A stretch of DNA of 64,000 nucleotides from Halomonas salinarum (GTDB taxonomy: Bacteria > Pseudomonadota > Gammaproteobacteria > Pseudomonadales > Halomonadaceae). The stretch lies in NCBI RefSeq assembly GCF_012062845.1, contig NZ_WWNB01000020.1:1-64000 (forward strand), in the 5' to 3' direction. A program made the translations under genes and the position numbers. Under the pieces are notes generated by a model. That model was given only the letters and a program-made list of their open reading frames with translations, was not told the DNA's origin and made no database searches. Below, piece by piece: positions 51,552-62,178 of the stretch (positions are counted from its first letter, which is position 1; each line of letters opens with the position of its first letter).

Positions 51552-52694
51552 TTACGGCTTCATGTCCTCGAAGAACTTCTTCACGCCATCGAAGAAGCTG
51601 GTCTTCTTCGGCGAGTGATGACTCTTGCTGCCTTCCAGGCTGTCCTGGAACTGACGCAACAGGTCCTTCTGCTCATCGCTGAGCTTGACCGGCGTTTCCA
51701 GCACGACCTTGCACAGCAGATCGCCGGGAGGTCCGCCGCGTACCGGCTTGACGCCCTTGCCACGCATGCGGAAGAGTCTGCCGGTCTGGGTCTCGGGCGG
51801 AATCTTCAGCTTGACCCGGCCATTCAGCGTCGGCACCTCGAGTTCACCGCCCAGGGCGGCGTCAACGAAGTTGATCGGCACGTCGCACTGCAGATCGCGA
51901 CCCTCGCGACGGAAGATCTTGTGCGGCTTGATCGCCACCTGCACGTAGAGATCACCGGGCGGGCCACCGTTAATGCCAGATTCGCCCTCGGCATTGAGGC
52001 GAATGCGATCGCCGGTATCGACGCCAGCCGGAATCTTCACCGAGAGGGTACGCGTCTCGCGTACGCGCCCTTCGCCATGACACTCGTGGCACGGCACCTT
52101 GATGTGCTGACCGCTGCCGTGACAGGTCGGGCAGGTCTGCTGCACGGCGAAGAAGCCCTGCTGCATGCGCACCTGGCCTTGACCGGCACAGGTCGGGCAG
52201 GTGTCCTTGGTGGACCCCGGCTCGGCACCGCCGCCGTCACAGCGGCCACACTCGACATGGCGCGGTACGCGAATATCGACCGAAGTGCCAGCCACCGCGT
52301 CCTCAAGATCAAGCTCGAGGTTATAGCGCAGATCGGAGCCACGCTGCGGGGCATTCGGATGGCGCCGACCACCGCCGCCACCGAAGATGTCACCGAAGAC
52401 ATCACCGAAGATATCGCTGAAGCCACCAGCGCCGCCGCCGCCGAAGCCGCCACCGCCGCCGGCTTGGCCATCGACACCGGCATGACCAAACTGGTCATAG
52501 GCTTCACGTTTCTCGGAATCGCTCAGGACCTCGTAGGCCTCGGACACTTCCTGAAACTTCTGCTGTGCGGTTTCATCATCCGGATTGCGGTCCGGGTGAA
52601 ACTTCTGGGCGAGGCGTCGATAGGCTTTCTTGACCTCTTTCTGGTCAGCCCCGCGCTCGATGCCCAGAACTTCATAGTAATCACGTTTGGACAT
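51552..52694 (-). CDS. dnaJ: Chaperone DnaJ
   Basis: Hsp40 co-chaperone stimulating DnaK ATPase. 380 residues: J domain with the HPD motif (FHPDRNPDD, about 33), Gly/Phe-rich linker (about 75-105), zinc domain with four CxxCxGxG repeats ([32 protein letters not shown]; about 148-205), and C-terminal substrate-binding domains. It follows dnaK after 92 nt. Order grpE-dnaK-dnaJ on the minus strand. Confidence 0.97.
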   Translation of the reverse strand: MSKRDYYEVLGIERGADQKEVKKAYRRLAQKFHPDRNPDDETAQQKFQEVSEAYEVLSDSEKREAYDQFGHAGVDGQAGGGGGFGGGGAGGFSDIFGDVFGDIFGGGGGRRHPNAPQRGSDLRYNLELDLEDAVAGTSVDIRVPRHVECGRCDGGGAEPGSTKDTCPTCAGQGQVRMQQGFFAVQQTCPTCHGSGQHIKVPCHECHGEGRVRETRTLSVKIPAGVDTGDRIRLNAEGESGINGGPPGDLYVQVAIKPHKIFRREGRDLQCDVPINFVDAALGGELEVPTLNGRVKLKIPPETQTGRLFRMRGKGVKPVRGGPPGDLLCKVVLETPVKLSDEQKDLLRQFQDSLEGSKSHHSPKKTSFFDGVKKFFEDMKP

Positions 52695-52786
52695 GGGTCT
52701 GTCCGCCTCCGTAGCGACAGTGCGGAAACACCAACGCGGGAGTCAGGCTCCCGCGCTGGCGTCATCCGTCATTCAGATGTCGTGGT

Positions 52787-54712
<1,926 letters not shown>

Positions 54713-54776
54713 AGGAAATCCTCGAAGTCGTTGCTTTGAATCGTTGCTCGCGGCGAATGCCGCGGGGTTGTCGTCT

Positions 54777-54804
54777 ATGTGGGGGCCGCTGAGATCTTTT
54801 CAAG
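54777..54804 (-). promoter_or_regulatory. Sigma-32 heat-shock promoter of dnaK
   Basis: On the minus strand: CTTGAAA (54798-54804), 13-bp spacer, CCCCACAT (54777-54784). This agrees closely with the sigma-32 consensus CTTGAAA-N13-14-CCCCATnT and lies 65 bp before the dnaK ATG. Confidence 0.85.
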
Positions 54805-54895
54805 CCCTTTTTTAACGACGTTTTCCGAATTGCTGTCATGCACGGTTGATGGCGTGCATGAATGGCGCATCACTAATGGACGCACCTGCCTGACC

Positions 54896-55486
54896 TCAGT
54901 TCGCGGCCTGGCTGACCACCACCATCGCCGGGCGTACCAGGCGACCATTGAGCAGATAGCCCTTCTGCATCACCTCGATGACGGTGTTGGGCTCGACATC
55001 GGGCGACGGCACCATGGTCAGCGCCTCGTGATACTGCGGGTCGAACGGTTCACCCTCGGGGTCGACGGTCTCCACCCCGAACTTGGAAAGCACGTCCTGC
55101 TGCATCTTCAGCGTCATCGACACGCCCTCGCGGTGCGTTTCGCTGGCCCCATCTTCCATGGCTTCCAGCGCCTTCTCGAGGCTATCGATCACCGGGAGCA
55201 GTTCCTTGACGAACCTTTCCAGCGCGAACTTGCGCGCCTTCTCGACGTCCTGCTCGGCGCGGCGGCGCACATTCTGCGCTTCAGCGGCGGCGCGCAGCTG
55301 CTGGTCCTTGGCCTCTTGCAGGCTCTCTTCGAGCTCTTCGACCTTCGCGGCCAACATATCGGCCTCGGCGTTGTCGTCAGCCTCGCTCTCGTGCTCGAGG
55401 GTCTCGACAGGGTCGTGAATTTCTGTCTCGAGCGTGCTGTGATCGGACTCGTCTTCCTGTGATGGCGTCTGAGGTTCTTTAGCCAT
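54896..55486 (-). CDS. grpE: Nucleotide exchange factor GrpE
   Basis: Homodimeric exchange factor and thermosensor for DnaK. The ATG at 55484-55486 fits the AGGAG spacing better than the ATG six bases earlier; 196 residues. A long N-terminal helix and acidic region (about 1-85) precede the head domain, with the grpE signature around [27 protein letters not shown]-type C-terminal segment. First gene of the heat-shock cluster, behind its own sigma-32 promoter. Confidence 0.96.
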   Translation of the reverse strand: MAKEPQTPSQEDESDHSTLETEIHDPVETLEHESEADDNAEADMLAAKVEELEESLQEAKDQQLRAAAEAQNVRRRAEQDVEKARKFALERFVKELLPVIDSLEKALEAMEDGASETHREGVSMTLKMQQDVLSKFGVETVDPEGEPFDPQYHEALTMVPSPDVEPNTVIEVMQKGYLLNGRLVRPAMVVVSQAAN

Positions 55487-55566
55487 GAGCATCTCCTGAC
55501 GTCGGAAGGCGGCTAACGGCCGCCCTGGCAGCTGAATGAGTCAACTATATGAGTGAACTACCGCCT

Positions 55567-55594
55567 ATATGGGGATGGTCATGGCGAACTCAAG
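55567..55594 (-). promoter_or_regulatory. Sigma-32 heat-shock promoter of grpE
   Basis: On the minus strand: CTTGAGT (55588-55594), 13-bp spacer, CCCCATAT (55567-55574), a near-consensus heat-shock promoter about 80 bp upstream of grpE. Confidence 0.85.
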
Positions 55595-55623
55595 GCATGG
55601 CGTCACCGCGTTTACGCTGGCAA

Positions 55624-55659
55624 TTGAAGAGGGGCATGGACTACTGTATAAACACACAG
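55624..55659 (+). promoter_or_regulatory. recN promoter with LexA box
   Basis: TTGAAG (55624-55629), 17-bp spacer, TATAAA (55647-55652) form a good sigma-70 promoter. A LexA (SOS) box, CTGTATAAACACACAG (55644-55659), covers the -10 region, so LexA would block RNA polymerase. recN is SOS-regulated in many gammaproteobacteria. Confidence 0.9.
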
Positions 55660-55708
55660 ACCATGATGCGAAACAGCGGGACATAACCTTCACGGGCGGG
55701 AGACAGCC

Positions 55709-57382
55709 ATGCTGGTGCAGCTTGCCATTCAGGACTTTGCCATCGTCGAGCGACTCGACCTGGAGCTTCAGGGCGGCATGACCGCCATCACCGGCGAGAC
55801 CGGCGCCGGCAAGTCGATCCTGCTCGGGGCTCTGGGGCTATGCCTCGGTGAACGTGCCGATACCGGCAGTGTCCGCCATGGCGCCGAACGCGCCGACCTG
55901 AGCGCGCGTTTCGATATTGGTGACCTACCCGCCGCGCGCCACTGGCTTGAGTCCCGTGAGCTTCCCGCCGATGACTGCCTGCTTCGGCGAGTGATCACCA
56001 AGAGCGGCCGCTCCAAGGCCTGGATCAACGGCCAACCGGCCACTATCGCCGACCTCAAGTCACTCGGCGAGCACCTGATAGAGATTCACGGTCAACATGC
56101 CCACCAGGCGCTGCTGAACGAGGATACGCATCTGCGTCTACTCGACGACTTCGCCGGCCACCGCCCTGCCGTGACCCAAATGGCCGAGACGTTCAAGGCC
56201 TGGCAAGCGAGCCGTCGGCAACTGAAGCGACTCGCCGAGGACGGCGACGAGATCCAGGCCCGCCGCCAGTTGCTGCGCTATCAGGTTGAGGAACTCGATC
56301 AACTGGCGCTGGCCGAGGGTGAGCTCGCCCAACTCGAGGACGAGCAGGAGCGCCTTGCCCATGCCGAAGAACACCTTCGCGAGAGCCAGTTCGCCAGCGA
56401 ATGCTGCGAGAACGACGAAGGCGGCGCCCTGACGCTGCTCAACCAGGCCATGAACCATCTTTCGCCGCTACCCGGCAGCGAAAAGGGTGCCCTGGCCGAG
56501 GCGCTGGGCATGCTCGACAGCGCCCGCATTCAGATCGAAGAGGCGGCCCGTGAGTTGGCCCGCTTTGCCGATGCCACCGAGCTTGACCCCGAACGCCTGA
56601 CGCAGGTCGACAATCGCCTCAGTGAAGTGCACCGCATCGCTCGCAAGCACCACGTGATGCCTGAAGAAATAACCGCTCTGCATCAGCGCCTGCGCGAAGA
56701 GCTTGAGGGGCTGGATGGCGGCGAGCACGATATCGAAGCGCTCACCGCCGAGGTCGAAGCACTGCGTGAACAGTGGCGGACAGAAGCCAAGGAGGTCAGC
56801 GAGGCACGCCACAAGGCGGCCAAACGCTTCGGCAAGGAAGTGCAGGCGCAGCTGGCGTTTTTGGCCATGGGCAAGGCACGTTTCGAGGTCGCCATCGAGG
56901 AGCGCACCAACCCAGCACCTGATGGACTCGACCGCGTGCAGTTTTTGATCAGCGCCAACCCGGGACAGCCGGCGCGGGCGCTTGCCAAGGTCGCCTCCGG
57001 CGGCGAGCTATCGCGCATCAGCCTGGCCATTCAGGTGGTGGCTGCCAGCCATTCGACAATTCCCACCCTGGTCTTCGACGAGGTCGACGTGGGGATCTCC
57101 GGCGCTACCGCCGAGATCGTCGGTCAGCTACTCAAACGCCTCGGCACCAATGGCCAGGTGATGACAGTGACGCACCTGCCCCAGGTGGCCGCACAGGCAC
57201 ACCAGCATCTGCATATCGAAAAGCAGGCCAAACGCGATCACACCCAGACCCGCATGGCGCTACTCGATGAAGGCGGCCGCATCGGCGAATTGGCGCGCAT
57301 GCTCGGCGGCGTCAATCTTTCCGAGCGCACCCTGGCTCACGCACGGGAAATGCTCGACGCCAGCCAGCGACCGCACCACTAG
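55709..57382 (+). CDS. recN: DNA repair protein RecN
   Basis: SMC-like ATPase acting early in double-strand break repair. 557 residues: Walker A GETGAGKSILLGALGL (about 29-44), two coiled-coil arms (about 160-370) and the C-terminal half with ASGGELSRISLAIQVV (signature) and VFDEVDVGISGATAEIVG (Walker B). It has its own LexA-controlled promoter, divergent from grpE. Confidence 0.97.
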   Translation: MLVQLAIQDFAIVERLDLELQGGMTAITGETGAGKSILLGALGLCLGERADTGSVRHGAERADLSARFDIGDLPAARHWLESRELPADDCLLRRVITKSGRSKAWINGQPATIADLKSLGEHLIEIHGQHAHQALLNEDTHLRLLDDFAGHRPAVTQMAETFKAWQASRRQLKRLAEDGDEIQARRQLLRYQVEELDQLALAEGELAQLEDEQERLAHAEEHLRESQFASECCENDEGGALTLLNQAMNHLSPLPGSEKGALAEALGMLDSARIQIEEAARELARFADATELDPERLTQVDNRLSEVHRIARKHHVMPEEITALHQRLREELEGLDGGEHDIEALTAEVEALREQWRTEAKEVSEARHKAAKRFGKEVQAQLAFLAMGKARFEVAIEERTNPAPDGLDRVQFLISANPGQPARALAKVASGGELSRISLAIQVVAASHSTIPTLVFDEVDVGISGATAEIVGQLLKRLGTNGQVMTVTHLPQVAAQAHQHLHIEKQAKRDHTQTRMALLDEGGRIGELARMLGGVNLSERTLAHAREMLDASQRPHH

Positions 57383-57551
57383 CCAGCAACTCGTCGCGCC
57401 CGAGGCCGGTGGCGTTTAGCGCTCGCCTAGGGCACTCGCTCAGCCAGACAGGCGTGAGCCGTTCTCCTGAAAAACGCAAGGCGCCCACTCACTTGAGTCA
57501 GTACAGGCCTTGGCCCCCACCTTCCGATCGCCCAGATACGCTCTCAGACAC

Positions 57552-57581
57552 GACAACGCCGACACTGAGGCCGGCGTTGTC
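57552..57581. terminator. Hairpin between recN and fur
   Basis: 10-bp stem (57552-57561 with 57572-57581), 10-nt loop, between convergent recN and fur. The flanking T-runs are weak. The remaining recN-fur gap shows nothing else. Confidence 0.6.
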
Positions 57582-57609
57582 TTGAATACTGTCGTATCAG
57601 AGTAAGGGG

Positions 57610-58056
57610 CTACTTCTTGGTAACGCCTTCCTGGCGTGTTGCTTGCGAGCCCTTCGGGCGCACATAGAGCACCAGGGCGTGATCCACGAGCTCATAGCCA
57701 TGCTCATCAACGATTTCCTGCTGGCGGCGCTCGATTTGCTCGTCATAGAACTCGACGATTTCGCCACTTTCCAGGCAAACCATGTGGTCATGATGCTCGT
57801 CATGGGAAAGCTCGAAAACGGCGTGGCCACCATCGAAGTTATGGCGCACAACCAACCCCGCGGACTCAAATTGAGTCAGTACGCGATAGACGGTGGCAAG
57901 CCCTACATCCTCACCTGCATCCAGCAACGCCTTATAGACGTCTTCGGCGCTCAGGTGATGCTGATCAGAGGCATTCTCGAGGATCTGGAGTATCTTGACG
58001 CGCGGTAGCGTGACCTTGAGGCCCACTTTGCGCAGTTCATGGTTCTGGTCGGCCAT
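57610..58056 (-). CDS. fur: Ferric uptake regulator Fur
   Basis: Iron-sensing repressor. The ATG at 58054-58056 gives 148 residues: winged helix (1-80, with LPRVKILQILE and ATVYRVLTQFESAGL) and dimer/metal domain with HHDHMVC (about 87-93). The structural-zinc CxxC of E. coli Fur is absent: only one Cys remains (CLESG), as in several Pseudomonas-type Fur proteins. A candidate target is the siderophore operon at 46.5 kb. Divergent from bamE, as in Pseudomonas. Confidence 0.96.
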   Translation of the reverse strand: MADQNHELRKVGLKVTLPRVKILQILENASDQHHLSAEDVYKALLDAGEDVGLATVYRVLTQFESAGLVVRHNFDGGHAVFELSHDEHHDHMVCLESGEIVEFYDEQIERRQQEIVDEHGYELVDHALVLYVRPKGSQATRQEGVTKK

Positions 58057-58128
58057 GGTTGCTCTTCGCAGTAACGTGTAGGGTCGGGTATGATCGACCG
58101 AATCCACGATAGTGAAGAATAGGCGCAA

Positions 58129-58566
58129 ATGCAAAAGTTGATGAAAATGCTCACCCTTTCGCTGACCCTGACGCTGGTCACTGGGTGCAGCTATTTAAGC
58201 GTTTACAAGCGCGATCTGGTTCAGGGCAACCTGGTCACCGAAGAAGCCGTGAGTCAGTTGCAAACCGGCATGAGCCGTAGCCAGGTCAAGGCAATCATGG
58301 GCACGCCGCTGCTCGAGGCACCGTTCAGCGACGACGAGTGGGACTATCTGTTCCGCCTCGACAAGGCCTATGGCGGTATCGACAAGCGCCGCGTGACCCT
58401 GAGTTTCGAGAATGACCGCTTGGCTGACATGAGCATGAGCGGTGATTTCGATGAGGCGCTGGATTTCACCGCTCAGCCGGGCATGGGACCCAGCAGCATG
58501 CCCGAAGACGACTCGACGAATCTGCGTCCCGGCAACGCCCCCAGTGTCGGCACGTCGATCGAATAA
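58129..58566 (+). CDS. bamE: Outer membrane assembly lipoprotein BamE
   Basis: Lipoprotein of the BAM complex (also SmpA/OmlA). 145 residues with a lipoprotein signal peptide and lipobox LVTGC (Cys20). The conserved core YKRDLVQGNLVTEEAVSQLQTGMSRSQVKAIMGTP-type helix pair spans about 26-60, followed by a beta sheet with DEWDYLFRLD. The acidic Pro/Ser-rich C-terminal 35 residues are probably disordered. Divergent from fur with a 72-bp gap. Confidence 0.94.
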   Translation: MQKLMKMLTLSLTLTLVTGCSYLSVYKRDLVQGNLVTEEAVSQLQTGMSRSQVKAIMGTPLLEAPFSDDEWDYLFRLDKAYGGIDKRRVTLSFENDRLADMSMSGDFDEALDFTAQPGMGPSSMPEDDSTNLRPGNAPSVGTSIE

Positions 58567-58712
58567 GAGCATCGTAAGGCAAGCGTCGTATAACACGCGC
58601 TGCATAAGCAGTACCGCGCGCTAGCGGGTGCGGAGTTGAGGGGCTTTCGGCTATTGCCATGCGAATGCGCTTATCACATGCATCGCAACAGCCGATACCG
58701 GCAAAAAATGCC

Positions 58713-59045
58713 TTAGCGCGACTTCGCCGCCTTGGCCGCCCGTGCAGCCCTGGCGGCCTTGGGATCAATCTTCAGCGGCCGATACACTTCTACCCGATCG
58801 CCCTCACGCAGGGCGTGGTTCTCGGGGTCTCGCAGCGCCTTGCCGAAGATACCCAGGTCCGCCTCGAGAAATGTCTCCACTGGCACTTCGGGGAAGTACT
58901 GCGGGAGCTCGGCCATGACGACCGCCTGGCGGGCGGTGGTATCGGCCGGCACGTTAAGTTCGACGATTTTCTGGCGCGTCGGCAGTGCATAGGCCACTTC
59001 TACCCGAATCGCCCCGTCGCCCTCAGTAGCGTCCATCGCTGCCAT
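58713..59045 (-). CDS. rnfH: RnfH family protein
   Basis: Small ubiquitin-like-fold protein of the RnfH (UPF0125) family; the exact role is unknown. Its core is IRVEVAYALPTRQKIVELNVP and YRPLKIDPKAAR. The start is uncertain: ATG 59045 (110 residues) or ATG 59036 (107). Either way it overlaps the end of ratA (23 or 14 bp), the usual ratA-rnfH arrangement. The C-terminus is an Ala/Arg/Lys tail. Confidence 0.88.
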   Translation of the reverse strand: MAAMDATEGDGAIRVEVAYALPTRQKIVELNVPADTTARQAVVMAELPQYFPEVPVETFLEADLGIFGKALRDPENHALREGDRVEVYRPLKIDPKAARAARAAKAAKSR

Positions 59046-59469
59046 AGAGCTCGTTCGCGCGGCGCGAGAAGGAGTCGACCAGCTGTCCGGCCACCTGTTG
59101 AAAGAGCTTGCCAAAGGCCATGCCCATCAAGCGGTTGGAGAACTCGAACTCCATCTCCAGGCTGACCTTGCAGGAGTTCTCTCCCATCGGCGTGAACAGC
59201 CAACGCCCGCGCAGGCGCCGAAAAGGCCCCTGCACCAGCGACAGCTCGATACGATCCGGGCTGTAAAGGTCGTTACGGGTGGTAAAGCTCTGCTCGACAC
59301 CGGCCTTGGCCAGCGTCAGCTCACCGATCAGATGCTTAGCATCAGACTCGATAAGGCGCGCCCGCTTACAACCCGGAAGGAATTCCGGGTAACGTTCGAA
59401 ATCATTAACCAGGTTGAACATCGCCTGGGGGGAATGCCGCACCAAGGCGGACCGATTGACCGTTGGCAT
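59023..59469 (-). CDS. ratA: RatA, START-domain ribosome/ubiquinone protein
   Basis: 148-residue START/coenzyme Q-binding fold protein. In E. coli RatA was reported as a 50S-binding toxin; the wider family (Coq10) chaperones ubiquinone. Motifs: SALVRHSPQAMFNLVNDFERYPEFLPGC (about 6-33) and FSNRLMGMAFGKLFQQVAGQLVDSF near the end. It is divergent from smpB, an arrangement conserved in gammaproteobacteria. Confidence 0.93.
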   Translation of the reverse strand: MPTVNRSALVRHSPQAMFNLVNDFERYPEFLPGCKRARLIESDAKHLIGELTLAKAGVEQSFTTRNDLYSPDRIELSLVQGPFRRLRGRWLFTPMGENSCKVSLEMEFEFSNRLMGMAFGKLFQQVAGQLVDSFSRRANELYGSDGRY

Positions 59470-59609
59470 CTACCTCTCCGCTGACTTTACAGGGGCTTGG
59501 GCGTATCATGTGCGGTTAATTCGTCAGGCCTTGAATGGTATCACGCTTCCCCCCACCTACCATCCAACGCAGTGAAGCGAACACCGAGGCATATCGAGAC
59601 AGAGGTTCC

Positions 59610-60095
59610 ATGGCCAATAAGAAAGGCAAGAGCAAGGGCCCAAGCAGCAACGTCATCGCCCAGAACAAGAAGGCACGCTTCGAGTACCACATCGATGAAA
59701 CCTTCGAGGCAGGCCTGGCCCTGTCCGGCTGGGAAGTGAAAAGTCTGCGTGCGGGCAAGGCTCAGCTCACCGACACCTACATCCTGATCAAGAACGGCGA
59801 GGCTTGGCTGCTGGGCACGCACATCACGCCGCTCAACACCATCAGCACGCATGAACTTGCCGATCCGACACGGACCCGCAAGCTGCTTCTGCATCGCAAG
59901 GAAATCGCCAAGATCTTCTCGCGCACCCAGGACAAGGGCCACACCTGTGTTCCCCTCAAGCTCTACTGGAAGAACAGCCTGATCAAGTGTGAGCTTGCGC
60001 TGGTCACAGGCAAGAAGCAGCACGATAAACGTGCCACCGAGAAGGAGCGTGACTGGAATCGCCAGAAAGCACGCATCATGCGCGACGCCAAGTAG
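59610..60095 (+). CDS. smpB: SsrA-binding protein SmpB
   Basis: Binds tmRNA and places it in stalled ribosomes for trans-translation. The ATG at 59610 gives 161 residues; the longer frame upstream has no similarity. Motifs: [29 protein letters not shown]-type core (about 20-50), LLLHRKEI and the C-terminal basic tail [21 protein letters not shown], which mimics the missing anticodon region. Its partner ssrA follows 76 nt downstream. Confidence 0.97.
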   Translation: MANKKGKSKGPSSNVIAQNKKARFEYHIDETFEAGLALSGWEVKSLRAGKAQLTDTYILIKNGEAWLLGTHITPLNTISTHELADPTRTRKLLLHRKEIAKIFSRTQDKGHTCVPLKLYWKNSLIKCELALVTGKKQHDKRATEKERDWNRQKARIMRDAK

Positions 60096-60171
60096 AAAAG
60101 CTTTTTTTGGCATGGCGACACCTTGAACTGGCGTAGTAATGGCCTCACCTGTTAAACTGAAGACGTTCCAC

Positions 60172-60552
60172 GGGGGCGACATGGCTTCGACGCCGATGAC
60201 AACCTCCTAGGTGCATGCCGAGAGCGTGATGTATCTCGTAAATCCAACATCACGATTAAATAGTCGCAAACGACGACAACTACGCTCAGGGCGCACTGGC
60301 AGCTTAAATAGCTGTTAGTTGTTAGCCTGGCCCAGAAGTTACGTGCCCATTCGTGACGGACGGGAGAAGAGCCAAAGATAATGGGATCGCGGTTGGTAGC
60401 GTCTTCCTGCCAATCGTTAAACTTTAGAAGAATCGCGGTATTGGATCCTGCCCGTCGGAGCCAATCCCGCTAAATCAAATGACGGACCTAAGCATGTAGA
60501 GCCGAAGAGCGCGTGTCGGCGGACGCGGGTTCAATTCCCGCCGCCTCCACCA
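60172..60552 (+). ncRNA. ssrA: tmRNA (ssrA)
   Basis: 381-nt one-piece tmRNA. The 5' end GGGGGCGACATGGCTTCGAC pairs with the 3' CGCCTCC-ACCA to form the tRNA-Ala-like acceptor stem with G-U at the third pair. The tag reading frame starts with GCA at 60266 and ends at TAA 60305-60307, encoding ANDDNYAQGALAA after the charged alanine; the ALAA end is the ClpXP signal. A -10-like TAAACT at 60153-60158 lies just before the 5' end. A terminator follows at 60565. Confidence 0.97.
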
Positions 60553-60885
60553 ACACCAGAGAAGAGCCACCCAACCGGGTGGCTTTTTTCGTTTCCGCTG
60601 ACCCTCAAATCAGCGCAGTGTCGACACTCTTCACACCCCCGGGGTTCAACCCCGCCGCCTCCACCAACACCAGAGAAGAGCCACCCAACCGGGTGGCTTT
60701 TTTCGTTTCCGCAGGCCCTCAAACCAGAGCGGTGTCGGCACTCTTCACACTCCCCGGGCTCAACCCCGCGCCGTCTACACCCGCTCCAGAGGAAAGCCAC
60801 CCAACCGGGTGGCTTTTTCGTTTCCGAGGCCCTCGAACTAGCACCGAGTCGGCACTCTTCATACTCCCGAGCTCAGTCCCGTTCA
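60525..60885 (+). repeat. Decaying tandem copies of the ssrA 3' end
   Basis: The last part of ssrA (T-arm, acceptor, CCA) plus its terminator is repeated with a period of about 114-116 bp. The terminator hairpin AGCCACCC-AACC-GGGTGGCT with T-run occurs at 60565-60589, 60679-60703 and 60795-60818. The T-arm/acceptor part GTTCAA...CCGCCGCCTCCACCA occurs in ssrA, again nearly intact at 60641-60666, and degraded near 60755-60780 and 60862-60885. Similarity falls with distance. Copies may be old attachment-site duplications or slipped-strand duplications; they also give ssrA three terminators. 60886-61008 shows only the protease gene leader. Confidence 0.85.
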
Positions 60886-61008
60886 TACCCTGCATGGCGC
60901 GGCAGCGGCGTTCTCATGACAACCGATACTTGCCCTCGGACGCTAGCAGTGGAACCATCAGCGTTTACCATGCTCTCACTTGCGTCTACACCACGCCGAG
61001 GAGGCTCG

Positions 61009-61560
61009 ATGTTTGCGTTGATGCGCTACCTGCCGCTGGCCATGCTGCTGGCAACGACTGCCCTGACGCCATCACTGGCAGAGGAAACAACTGATCGACC
61101 TGTCTTTGGATGGGTAGAAAAGGCACATATCGAGCCTTGGGGCGTTGAAGTGAAGGCCAAGCTCGACAGCGGCGCCCTGACATCATCGCTAGACGCGCGT
61201 GATATCGAGCGCTTCAAGAAAGATGGTGATGAATGGGTGCGCTTTCGTCTCGAGTTAGAAGATGAAGAAAGCGGCGAGGTCTTCGAAAAAGCCCTTGAGC
61301 GACCGGTTAACCGCAACTTGCTGCTCCGCGGCGCAGGCGGCACCTCACGCCGGCCCACGGTGATCATGCCAATCTGCCTGGGAAATACGCGCTACGAAGA
61401 AGACTTCAGCCTGCGTGATCGCAGCAAGATGAATTACCCGGTACTGCTTGGCCGCCGCACCATCAGCCACCTGGGTGTACTGGATGTCGACAAGACATTT
61501 CTCAGTGAACCGGGCTGCGACGAGGATTCACCCACGGTGCCCTTCGTTGATGAGAAGTAG
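61009..61560 (+). CDS. Retropepsin-like (RimK-type) protease
   Basis: 183-residue exported protein of the 'ATP-dependent zinc protease'/RimK-LysX-like family, which adopts a pepsin-like fold. Start ATG 61009 has a strong GGAGG; residues 1-23 form a signal peptide ending in SLA. The active-site motif is KLDSGALTSSLDA (about 46-58), and LLGRRTISHLGVLDVDKTFL is the family C-terminal strand. The substrate is unknown; relatives act in the envelope and next to glutamate-ligase genes, none of which is present here. Confidence 0.85.
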   Translation: MFALMRYLPLAMLLATTALTPSLAEETTDRPVFGWVEKAHIEPWGVEVKAKLDSGALTSSLDARDIERFKKDGDEWVRFRLELEDEESGEVFEKALERPVNRNLLLRGAGGTSRRPTVIMPICLGNTRYEEDFSLRDRSKMNYPVLLGRRTISHLGVLDVDKTFLSEPGCDEDSPTVPFVDEK

Positions 61561-61574
61561 TGACCTGACATAAA

Positions 61575-61596
61575 AACCACCCGCACTGGGGTGGTT
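61575..61596. terminator. Terminator after protease gene
   Basis: 8-bp stem AACCACCC/GGGTGGTT (61575-61582 with 61589-61596), with an A-run before it and an A/T-rich tract after it, so it can work on both strands. It lies 15 bp after the protease stop. Confidence 0.8.
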
Positions 61597-61702
61597 ATAT
61601 AAACGGCTCCCGGGGATTAGCTGACAAAACGGCTTGCCGACACCCACTTCATGGCACATAACAGCGGCTGGCGCCCTGACACCGGGCGCAGCAGCAGAAA
61701 CC

Positions 61703-61894
61703 TCAGCTGGCCAGTAGCGCCTCTCGGCGCATCGCGCTGGCCTGGGCCATGCGCCACTCCAGGTCATCTGCCCGGCACTTGACGCTATGGCAACGTGCGC
61801 AGACCACGATATCCCTATCTTCATCGCGGGTGGGAATTCGAAAGTGCTGGGCACCGCAGATCGAACATTCCAACTCTAGCCGAACCTCCAACAT
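61703..61894 (-). CDS. Small zinc-ribbon protein
   Basis: 63-residue hypothetical protein with two CxxC pairs, ECSICG (about 9-14) and VCARC (about 31-35), spaced as in zinc ribbons, and a C-terminal amphipathic helix. The function is unknown; such proteins may bind nucleic acid or protein. No operon partner; divergent from the channel gene, with 284 bp between in which no clear promoter was recognised. Confidence 0.7.
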   Translation of the reverse strand: MLEVRLELECSICGAQHFRIPTRDEDRDIVVCARCHSVKCRADDLEWRMAQASAMRREALLAS

Positions 61895-62178
61895 ACCGCT
61901 TATCTCCTGATTACCGGTCGGGCGAATCCTGCGCCTGCAACTTCTGGTAGTATATAGCGCACTATCTAACAGGCAATGTACAATCCCTGTATAACTCAGG
62001 TTTGTCGTGCGAGAATGCGCCCTGAACGCGTCGATTCAGCGGCCGTTATAGCGAAACAACATGACCCTGGCATGACAGGCAAGAACTTGTGGCGGTAATC
62101 GTCGCATGCTGTGATGCCTGACAACGCGCCGATGCGCGCCCTACTCCCCATCATTCACACCATCACATGGAGGCATGT

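Noticed and set aside
60525-60885. CRISPR-like array
   Set aside because: Units are about 115 bp long, come from ssrA, and lack regular short repeats and unique spacers.
60513-61094. 193-codon open frame across the tmRNA tail repeats
   Set aside because: Its sequence is the translation of tmRNA T-arm and terminator copies, starts inside ssrA and overlaps the well-supported protease start.
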